DNA from: Nannobrachium achirus
Taxonomy: Eukaryota; Chordata; Actinopteri; Myctophiformes; Myctophidae
Assembly: GCA_963921795.1 (NCBI GenBank)
Contig: OY997652.1
Location: 56,046,338 to 56,110,337 of the forward strand
Reading direction: 5' to 3'
DNA: 64,000 nucleotides
The notes below the pieces were generated by a model. That model searched no databases. It saw only the letters and a program-made list of their open reading frames with translations, and was not told where the DNA came from. Positions within the stretch are counted from its first letter, which is position 1. Each line of letters opens with the position of its first letter. This document shows, piece by piece, positions 52,901 to 64,000 of the stretch. The position numbers and the translations under genes are program-made.

Positions 52901-55900
52901 CAGTTATTCCTAAAGAGCATCACGTCACTAAGCTGTTAATTGCTCACTTTCATGAGAAAGTAAAGCATCAAGGAAAAGGCTTCACAATCAATGAGATCCG
53001 ATCCAATGGCTATTGGATTCCCGGGATAAACCGAGCAGTTGCATCCTATATTCGACAATGTGTGATCTGTCGGAGACTCAGGAGACCTATAGAGGGACAA
53101 AGGATGAGTGATTTGCCACCAGAGCGCATAGAACCCTCAGCTCCTTTCACATATTGTGGCATGGACTGTTTCGGCCCCTTTATGACTAAACAAGGACGCA
53201 AAGAGCACAAAAGATATGGGCTACTCTTCACATGCTTTTGCTCTCGTGCAATTCATATTGAAATGCTAGATGACATGTCAACCGACGCATTCATTAATGG
53301 TCTACGTTGCTTTATTGCAATACGAGGCATGGTGAGGCAAATTAAATGTGATCAGGGAACAAACTTTGTGGGTGCAAAGAACGAGTTGCATGCTGCCCTT
53401 AAGGAACTTGATTCGAACAGATTAACAACGTTTCTTGCAGGAAAGCAGTGTGATTTCATCATGAATGCCCCACACTCAAGCCATGCTGGTGGTGTTTGGG
53501 AGCGTCAGATAAAAACTGTAAGAAGTGTTCTCAGCTCCACACTCACACTTCCCTCCAGCAGACTGGTTGACTCTTCCCTACGGACCATATTCTATGAAGC
53601 TATGGCAATAGTCAACAGTCGTCCCCTTACAGTTGACAACCTTAACGATCCAAATAGCTTGGAGCCGCTCACTCCCAATCATTTCATCACCATGAAGTCT
53701 ACCGCAGCACTACCTCCTCCAGGACAGTTTGTTAAAGAGGACCTGTATGGGCGAAAAAGATGGCGCCGAGTACAATATCTGACTGAGCAGTTTTGGAGCC
53801 GCTGGAGGAAGGAATATGTCCATAACATTACACTTCGGCAGTGCTGGCATACTCCTAAGAGAAACCTTCAAGTCGGTGACATTGTAATGGACAAGGAAGA
53901 AACGTTGCCCCGCAGTGAGTGGAAGCTGGGACGAGTCACTGAGACAGTCATTGGCCCTGACGGACTGGTCAGAAGAGTCAAATTAGCTCTAGGAGACCGA
54001 AAACTGAATCAAAAAGGCGAACGTGTTACCAAACTGTCTGTAGTAGAACGCCCAGTACACAAGATAATTCTGCTATTAGAAACTGTTTGATTTGTGATAA
54101 TTATTTGTGTTTGATTTGTAGTTTTGAAACACGCATAATTATGGTGGGAGTGTAATTGACCCCAAAAGGTGCAGAGCTTTTATTTTGTATTTTCTCTGTA
54201 TAACGTGCTTCTTATATAACGTTACTGTTGATGCTTTTATTTTGAAAGGGTCTGCTTGATTTTTTGTTGTTTTCACCTGCATGACTAGAGCAGAGCAGTG
54301 TTGAGTGTTTGATGCAGCACAGACGGCAGACTGCATTAGTGTGTTAAAAGTAGCAGATCTACACGGAAGAACTAGGCCCTGCTGTCTTTGGGCACAAGGT
54401 GTGTTTTTATATGTTTAAATGTATCTTGTGTGTTATCATTTCATTTGTCTAAGTTCTGGTTTATTGTTTATTGATAAGGTAAATGTAACAGAGAAGATGT
54501 TTGATGTTTAAACTGTTTGTTTGTGCTTTTTATTTTCGTTTCAGCTTTTACGTTGGTTGATTGGAATTGTTTGTGATTAAAAGACATTGTGAACCATCAG
54601 TAAAAGAGACTCATTCAGCAGCAGGGGCTACACGCGGTACAACGTTACCTCCTGTCACAGATGAGTTGTTGTACCCGAGGGTAGGACATATCATTACCAG
54701 GAGGACCATTTGGAAAGAATTCATCGTGTTAAACAAACGTATGTAAACGACGTGTAAACTGACAGCAGAATGTTCATATTCACGCGTCGCGCTGCCTGTC
54801 GCACTCTGCTATTGGTGCTCAGGTGGTGCTCCTGTCCAATCCCCCTCATCTCCCGGCCCGGGAAAAACAAACGCGTTTGTTTTCCCCGGGCCGGGAGATG
54901 ACGTCGTGCAGGCAGTACGGCAGTTCTACAAACGACGACAAGCTCACAACTGCTGCATCTGCGACGCGACGTGAGCTTGTAGGTCTGTGTTTTTGGAAAA
55001 ACGCGTAAAACATCAAAGCATCGACGATAGGCAGGCACCATATAGTCTACCTCCGCTTCGACGGAGAAAGTAGATCCTTTCGTCTAGAAACAAGTTGTCG
55101 TTCATTCATTCGTCTTAAACCGTGGGGCTTTGTTTTCCTGGGTGATCACTGACCAGCCTTTCCAACTAGCAGCAAATTAAGCAGGTCGAATTGTCAAACT
55201 CACAATTAATTGAATTGCGACACAAATAGACCTGCACTTTACATATGAGGTTCTTTTTCCTGTACTATAGTTTTGAGAACAAACGCTTAATGGGGCTTTT
55301 AAGCCATGACATCATTTAATATGTGAGCAGGTTGTGTTTTGTCAATAACATTTTTCCTTTTTTATATTTATAATTTCTTAATTGTATTTTTTTTCTCCCA
55401 AATAATTATAGAAAATAAACTAAAAAGGTTATCGAAAGAACACTGCATATTTGTGTATTAAAAGGGCATCAGGAGTCACCAGAAAAAAAGATGGGTGTTT
55501 TCATTGAATCTATCATGGTTAAAATGTTTTATTTTTATTTAAAAGGGATATTTCACTTAAAGGAGTAGTTCACCACTTTTCAACCTGTCTTCATATAATA
55601 GGTCCTCACTAATGTTCATGATAAAATATCACAATTTTTTTCTACTCAGTCCAAGTCTGACCTGCCCACAGCCCTCCACTGAGAAAAAAAGAAAAGAAAA
55701 AATATATTTTTGAGTACCAATTATATGAACATAGGTTGAAAAGTGGTGGAGTGCCCCTTTAAATACAAAAACATTGAAACCATGTTAGATTCAATGAAAA
55801 CACCCATCCTTTTTTCTGGTGACTCGGACTCCTGACGCCCTCCTAATACATGAACAGGCAGTGTTTTTTCGATAACTTTTTTAGTTTATTTTTTCATAAT

Positions 55901-57997
55901 TATTTGGGAAAATGAAAAATAAATAAATATAAAAAAATAATTAAAAATAAATGAAAGGAGTTATCGAAAGAACACGACCTGCTCACGTATTAGGAGCGCG
56001 TCAGGAGTCACCAGAAAAAAAGGATGGGTGTTTTCATTAAATCTATCATGGTTAAAATGGAGTTTGAAGTTACAATGGGTTTGTATAGTAAGGGGCGTGT
56101 CTGATAAAATGAATATCAAATATCTAAATCTAAACTGAATCAAGCAACTCAAAAACTGTCCTGACCTATAACTTCTATTTTTACCATATCAGAGGGAACT
56201 GAGCCAAACAAAATGTAATGCCTCAACAGTCCTCGTTTTCAAGATGATTAACCTTTGATATTGTGGATGTTTTTGGTTTGTTTTTCCTTCATCTTCTAGA
56301 AAACGATGCATTTATCACTGACGTGTGTGGTTCTCGTCATCACACATTTCACAGTGCAACTGTAAAAGAAAGGTAATTTGCAGAATAGCCTACATTCCCG
56401 AGGTATGCTACTGTAGTACGTTCTAGCTCTGAGTCTGAGCTCTTTATAATAATGAAAAAGTCGGAGACTGTCGCATACAGATGTATGCTGCCGCCTGCCT
56501 GCCTGCCTGTTTGCTGAATGTGAATGAAAAGCCGGGAACAGCAGTACAGCACATGCGCACACACGCTGGAAGCTAGCAATGTTCAAGAACGCAAACCATA
56601 CAGCCTATCGTTAAAGGGTTGTTAAAAAAGTGTTAACGTGATGATTTGTAAATGTGTTGATCCTTTTAGCAGCCAAACCCATTGCGAGCTAATTTGCGTT
56701 TGCTTAGCCTACGTCTATGTATGTCTATAGGCCTATAGCCTGCATAAAATACATTTAACCGTTACTAACTTCTGCTGGGGTGTGTTCAACAACGGTTAAA
56801 CCAGTGCGTTGGTAGCGTTGTTAAATGAATAATCCAGGTTTATTTGTCACTACAACACAATTTGTCCTCATTGTAGGTACTAGGCCTATATTGCCTGCTA
56901 CAATACTAATAAAAAGCAAAACGTATAATAGGCCTATGAGGGGAAAACGCATCAGCATGGGCATAGAGTAAAACATTAATATCGTTTGTTAGAAACGTTA
57001 CCTGATCTGTGATTCACTCCGGTTTGCAACACTCCTACTCCAACAACACTGATATATATTGGGATTATATAGCTAATATATAACAGCGATCCTAGAAGCA
57101 ACTTTTGCTGTTAAACTGAGCCGTTGGTTCGGGGTGAGAGCCGTTGGAAAAGCCCGGTGTGCCCGGTGTGCCGTGTGGTGCAAATGTGCCCGCCCGGGCT
57201 TCAGAGTTTAGATTGTGAGCTCCAATCAAAAGCCGCGTGAAAGCGAATACGCCCCTCTACCCAGTGAATATACGCTTGGTTTATTCAGAACCTCCCCCTT
57301 AGACTTTTCTCTCCCCCTGGCCCCCGCTAACCTCGCCTACCAGGCTTTCTCCCGGGAGAGCTGGTGTTCGGAGAGAGTGTTTTTTACTGGTGATTCAGTC
57401 AGAGTGTATGAAAGGGTGCGCTCGTTTTATTGTCCACGACATTGCAAGCGGCGCGAAGGCCAGCGGACCTTGGTCCTGCTCTTCGCCCCCGAGCGGCGCA
57501 GGCGCGAGTGGCCGCGAAGAGCGGGCCAGGGCCGCGCGGCCGGCGGAGCGCCGCGCGAGTTACGAAGCCGTGGTGAATGCAATCGTTATATTTATGCCCA
57601 GGCCGTAAGGCCTGGGCAAGCCCACGATAAACGCCCGCGCAGTCCGGTGCGCATTTCCGAACGCACCCTTTCCCCACACTCGGACTGAAACACCAGTAAA
57701 CAAGAATTGACACAGTCAATATATAAGCTGGTCAGATGAAAAAAAAAAATGTTTTTTGAAAAAAAAAAAAAAATGTTTTTTGAAAAAAAAAAGTTTTGGA
57801 AAAAAATGTTTTTTGGAAAAAAAAAGTTTTGAAAAAACTCGGGCGTGCTCAAACAACAGTAATAACTGCGTATTACCTTACTGTACTTTACTGTACTGTA
57901 TACTGTACCTCACTGTACTGTACTGTACATATTCTGTGTTCTATATCTATGAAGTCTGTGTTCTAGATCTATGAATTTTGTCACTCCCCCCCCCCCC

Positions 57998-58078
<81 letters not shown>

Positions 58079-61000
58079 CTTTTACTTATAACTGAGTACA
58101 TCTACAGTGCAGTATTGATACTTTTAAGATACTTTAAAAAAAACAAGTGTAAAACATTTGAGTACTTTTTCCAACAGCTACTTTCCCCCATAGCCTGGAG
58201 GACTCCTGCTAAGTTTACAGTTGCCATATAGCCTATTACTCTATAAATCTATCTGTGATGTCTGATTTTACTAAAACTAGCATGCTTATTAGGCAGTAGT
58301 GGGAAAAGTACTCGCATTCTTTACTTAAGTATCATACAAGTGGAAGACTTGTATTCAAAATGTACTTGAGTACAAGTATAAAAAGTATTTGTATTGAAAT
58401 GTACCAAAAGCAGAAAGTACGCATTATGCAGAACTTAATGTAACCAAGGTGTTCAAATAAGTGTATTGATTGTAGGCATTTTCCAAAATCTTGTGGTATT
58501 TCACTGCTACATATCGTTCTAAATATATGCTTTCTTGTCATTTAGTACAATGAATGTGTTACCGTGTCTCTAGAAATGTGCTCATTATTTGTGAAGATAC
58601 TAACTGTAATTCTCAAAGACTCGCATTGGTTCATTCAGCACATCGTTTTTGCTCTGTTTCATTTGATATTAAAATGCAACTCGAATTAATCTACTGTGTG
58701 GACACTGATCAGATGACAGGAAGAAGCAGCTCATCAATGAATGTACTTTGTGTTGCTTTTGTAAATTGTGTAGGGTACGATATTTTCATGAATTCACACC
58801 AAAGCCCATATCATGGTCATAGAGTTAAATCATTGACAACTTGCATACTCGTTCAGTTCATATGTTAATGCAGATGGTATGCAGATGGTGTGACACATCA
58901 CCTACTACAGCCTACAACGATGCCCAGGGCAACACTGCATATTGTCTATAAATGGCTCACAGTTTAAATAACGTACGGTTTATTTGGACAATCATCTGTA
59001 ACAGATGAAGTATAATTAAATACGACGTGATTAACGTTTGTTTGACATCCTCATCACAATTACATTGGATGCATCGCGTTGATTAAAGTGAATGGCTGCT
59101 ATAGTTTTGCTAGTTTTCATCACCTAATCACCTTCCTTTCATAACCTAATCTCTACGTTTAGAATTGAAAGAAGAAAAATAATGTTAATGTTAGTATGAA
59201 GCTAATTATAAAGCTTAAATGGATGATGATGTCAACAATGACTTGTGAAAATCAAAGAATGATAGCCGATCTACAAGCAATCATACAAACATTTTGTACT
59301 TTGATGCCAATACTTTTGTACTTTTACTCAAGTATAGACCTCTCTTTTCTTCTGTTTCATTTATCACAAGCAGGCTGGCCACAGGCACCGCCTCAGTGTG
59401 AAGGAATGGTGCTCCCTGCTGGACAAAATATGTCATTACAGCAGTACAGATCTGGAGGGCCTGGCCAATGGATCATGAGCTCGGTGACCATGTGACATGG
59501 ACAGCCAATCGGCAAATAGGTCCCCTAGGTCCCCTGAATGTCTCAGGACAATGTAATCTGTTTAAAGAGCTGGTCCTGCTGACCAGCTAAAAACACCATC
59601 CCCTGGTGTTCGTTCACAACAGACCGTTTGGTTTCCGCCTAAAGCGCGGAAACCACTAGAAGAAGCGGCGTCGCTTTGATTTGGTTCCCACCGTTTGTTT
59701 CCCCAATCCCTATTAAAATGCTCGAGTAGCCTAGTGTGGTTTTGCCGGTCGCTAAAAGTTGGACTAAAACATGCATATACCAAACTAATTTTTCAAAAGC
59801 AAAACTACTCCGCATCGAGGAGTTTATTAGGTAGGCCATAAAAGTATGTCCTTGAGCGCAGGGGAATTATTTTGGGTTTAAACTGTTTCCGGTGGATAAC
59901 GTTCCGGACAAATTGTAGTCCTTGAGTACTACAACATGACGTTTTGTGGTTTCCGCTCCAGACCGGTTACAAACCCGAAAAGTGAAGTGATCCCAGACTA
60001 GGCCCCCGCTACTATCTATGGTCTGGTCTCACGTCTCAGCATTAACACCAGCAGATCATTGACACTGATCATCTGATCATCATACTCCTTCAATCTGCAC
60101 CATCTGTTTGAAATGTGTTAACAATATCAGTCAAAGATATGTGCTTGTAGCGTGGGATAGGCTTAGATCCTCCTTGAGTAGTGCTATTTCCTCTACCGTT
60201 ACATCTCAGAGCCAATTCAGCCAAATATATTGCTACCCCATGGGTCTTGTCAAGATCCCCAAAAAATGATCTGAAAATGATCTGGCCACTTAAAATATTA
60301 ATAGTAGCCTGAGTAAAGTAATGTCCAGATTATATGTAATAATAGCTTTATTCAGTTTTGACAAAATGCATCGAACAAAACTTGTTTGTCAAGAAATCAA
60401 ATGTAATTACACACAAACACCTTGAAAAGAACCAACACATCTACGATGGTACAATAATTATGAATAGTGTTAAAATGTGCTGCAGGAACACTTTTTGCCT
60501 TATCTTGCTTTCAAATTACATTTAGGACATTCTGTGAATTCTCAATGTTACAAAGTGATAAAATGAATTAAACAAAATAGATGGCTTAAATATCACTATC
60601 TTAGTGTGTACCTAACAATCTCCATCCAGCCTGGATCTCTCAGCCAGGAATCTCGATGAGTAATTCTACAGTATGAGTAATTCCACATGAACAAAACTAA
60701 AAAAGCTACTCTGCCAACAAAAAGCCACTCCAAAAAAAGCCAATGAATACGTCGCACTCTTTGGTTTAATTTATATGTAGTCGGACAACTTGTCACACAA
60801 CCCTTTTGACAATTCCAACCATCTCTCCATATAGAATTTATTGGGTAAGTGCGATATTTGGCCACACGGGGATGCTGTAACATAGAACAAAATGACGACT
60901 ATATGACATTATTGCATACATCCAATATACATACCACACTGGCAGCCCATCCATCTATCCATCCATCCATCCATATACATCCATCCATCTTCAACCGCTT

Positions 61001-61999
61001 ATCCGGAATCGGGTCGCAGGGGTAACAGCTCCAACTGAGATTTCCAGGGTTCCCTAACCTGACCAACTTCCTCCACTCCAGTGTGGAGATACAGAATAAT
61101 CCTTCCATCTGGTCTTTGGTCTGCCGCGGGGTCTCCTCCCAGTGGGATGTGCCTCGAGGATCTTCCAGGAAGGCGCTCAGGAGGCATCCGTATCACTTTT
61201 AATTGCAAAATAAATAAATAAATCCCATTAATGTTAATGGGGAGATTCATACTTTTAGCTAAAAACTCAGTTCCAACTCTACAACATTCGGCCTACTTAG
61301 GACACCTCGGCTTATTTGATTATTAAAAATATATATATATTTCACTTTTAATTGCTAAACAATCCCATTCATTTCAATGAGGAAATGCCATTTAGTGTTA
61401 TTTCTGGATAATGACCGATGAGCTCAATAACAGACCAGATCAAAGACTCAGAGCACTTGCAGCACTGCATGAATGTTATATGCCGTACATGCCAACATGA
61501 CAGCCATGCAAACAAAGTGTCAACAGAATGTTGCTCTCAAGAATGTTTTTGAAAACATTTGAAGCGAGAAATAGACGATGCAGTAACCAAAATCGGATTC
61601 TATTTGATCAACACTTGAACCCACAGCTCGGTACACACAGCGCAGTGTTGCATTCATTTTCAACATGGTTATTATTATGTTATGAAAAGTGCTGTTTCTA
61701 TAGAAGTGTGGCCGTTTACTGAGAAGGCGAGAGGGGCATCCCCTAAGCGCCTGCACATACAGTATGGGCCATTGGCCCACCCACCTTCTCTTTGCACACT
61801 ACCATCTGGAAGGAGGTTTCAGACACATAGGCCTACTGTATATGTTATGCATGTGACTTACTTGTGCACCGTATATTTATACACAATATAATTAAATAAG
61901 TAATATTTTAAACTTCAATTAAACTGGTGATTTAAATCAAGAGGGATTTGGTGCTTTGCATGCTGTAGATCCATTATGGTGGTTTCTGTTAGTATGTGT

Positions 62000-62030
<31 letters not shown>

Positions 62031-63670
62031 GGGGGTCTTACCACATAGGAAATGAAAGCAGAGAGGTCTATAAAACTCTATGGTCTGTCCCTCTGTATGT
62101 GACAATGAACAATGTACTGTAGCTGTTAGCTGTCACTTTCAGTTGTTCATTTTATTTGAAGGATGACATTTGCATCAACCTATATAATATTATGTGAGTA
62201 TTTTATTTAATTATGTCGTATTTAAAACAGTATTTTTTCCTTAGCACAGCATCAGAACACAAAATGTTAATTATGAAAGTGCTGGGGTTTAGTGTTTTTA
62301 TCTGGAGTGAACAGAAGCCCATGTTGAAAATGGATCGTGAGTTTTAGATTTAATGTTATATTAGTCAACCTGGCTTTAAGTTGGGTAGCCATAGCTGAAT
62401 GGGTAGACACTAGACAGTTCACCTGGGAAGCTGAAGATCTCAGGTTCAAGAATCATATTTAATTAAAAAGTGCTCCTCAGAGCACAGGTCTCTGCCAGGT
62501 CAAGGAGGTTATATTTAGGAATCATGACTATAGATATCATTAGTACCAATTTGCATGCTGTTTGGATAAAATCTGTAGAAGTAATATAAAAATGGGCAAT
62601 GTTTATTGAACTTTGCAAAGGGAAGGATTATTGAAATGAAAACTTAAAATCAAATGAACTGAACTATGAAATGAACCACTGACTAAACCAAACTGAATCA
62701 AACTGAATCTATTAACATGAATACGAATAACCCTATAGTTGAGATGAGATCTATAGTGTTTCCCAAACACAACTTGGGACTCATTCAAATTAAAATATTT
62801 CATAAATGTATACAACTTAAGAAATAGTGAAAATAGCAGATCTATATACAAACTCACAACAGGTTCTATCTTTCTCTCTCTCTCTAGTGCTGCATCTCCT
62901 TGTATGTTGTGGACCTGCTCAGACTGATGGTGAGACAACTTCAATGCATTGAATTATGGGTATAGTGTGAGACAAACCATCCAGACAAATACCATCCAGT
63001 TATTAATTACACAATCAACTTTATTCAGGGGTTTTCAAACGCCACCAGAATGTACCTCTACTGGTACATACATTAGCCTATTTTATGTATTAATAGAAAG
63101 TCACACCCATATTTTTGTACAGAACTTGCTGAGAACAGAGCACTCTTGTGGTTTCTATCCATGATGCATGCTTAGCTGTGATTTTAAAATGCTGTGGTTG
63201 CTACAGCGACTTTTGGTTACTGATGTACTAAACTGCAAGACTTTCTGTCTGAGTCTGGTCGTGCAAACAGCTGGACTGATTAGCCCCAAATGTCTTGTGC
63301 ATGCTGCCAGTAGCCAAGAAAGTGCTTCCATGCAATCTTTTCACATACTGTTTTATATATTATATATTATATATCATATTATAATATTTATCTTTAATTG
63401 TATAGAATACTCAAAGGCAACCACTGTTGTTCTTCTTTCATAATGGAACTGATCACAGGATAATATTTTCATGACCATAAGTCATAAAAAATAAAAAGAA
63501 TCTTGAATTGCAATGTTTAAGGTATAAAATAAATATATGACAACCCTGAATTAGGAGTAGTGCTGGGGGATCCTCACTGCAGGTCAGCCAGTAGGTTTAA
63601 GGGTACAACAGAAGTAAGTAGTGGGAGAATTTAATATAGGATGTATCTCTCCATCTTATGCATTTTCTTT

Positions 63671-63753
<83 letters not shown>

Positions 63754-64000
63754 CTCCTAGCAGTGTCAGTGAGAGTCAGCCCTGAGAGATGTCAGTTCTT
63801 CAAATATGAGCACATCTCACTGAGCTGTGAGGAAGAGGGGAACTCTGTGCCGGGGTGGTCTGTGAAAAGACAGAGCCGTGAGAGGGGGAATGGAACCTGC
63901 AGCTTTGAGTGGGGAGCCACCAAAGGTATGGATGTACGGTATGGATGTATGTATGGATAGATCTATGGATGTATGGATGTACAGTATGTATGTATGGATG

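Overview
The window reads as teleost fish genomic DNA. The introns are compact and AT-rich. There are many CA/TG and tetranucleotide microsatellites, dense hAT-type miniature elements, an L2-clade LINE tail, a Rex3-like LINE tail, tRNA-derived SINEs and a BEL/Pao LTR element, and host exons of vertebrate signalling and immune families. I cannot name the species. All host-gene calls come from reading translated exons with their splice sites and recalling the families; no database search was run.

Layout. (1) 1-5.8 kb, + strand: the last five coding exons of an SH3BP2-like adaptor gene, giving the C-terminal acidic linker and SH2 domain, with hAT-type repeats packed into every intron. (2) 5.8-16.7 kb: no intact gene seen. 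Two partly rearranged copies of a multi-kilobase block, a tRNA-SINE, several hAT miniature elements with readable target-site duplications, one orphan LRP/LDLR class-B exon split by a hAT insertion, and an L2 3' end. (3) About 17-27.5 kb, - strand: a butyrophilin/B7-like immunoglobulin-superfamily gene (copy 1) with signal peptide, V-set, short linker, transmembrane and cytoplasmic exons. A Ty3/gypsy fragment lies beyond its 3' end. (4) 27.5-32.3 kb: repeats and microsatellites. (5) About 32.4-46.5 kb, - strand: a paralogous second copy of that gene (copy 2), which keeps a full C-set exon, and has it twice because of a nearly identical 2.07 kb tandem duplication. (6) 47.3-54.6 kb, + strand: a BEL/Pao LTR retrotransposon that looks whole and very young, with one 2065-codon gag-pol frame and nearly identical LTRs. 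It lies upstream of copy 2, probably between its V-set exon and an unseen leader exon. (7) 54.6-62.8 kb: repeats, including a 54-bp near-perfect palindrome, TTAA-ended miniature elements and a GC-rich inverted-repeat element. (8) 62.9-64 kb, + strand: the first exons of an Fc-receptor-like Ig gene that runs off the window.

The immune genes form one theme: a tandem, rapidly diverging Ig-receptor pair (domain loss in copy 1, domain duplication in copy 2, different cytoplasmic tails) next to a further Ig-receptor gene.

The most unusual signal is a small hairpin motif. Its arm is roughly AAATAGCAGATCTACAAGC and it recurs in about twenty full or half copies, inside several unrelated repeat families and, as a half-site, in the BEL LTR. 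Several copies carry matching changes in both arms.
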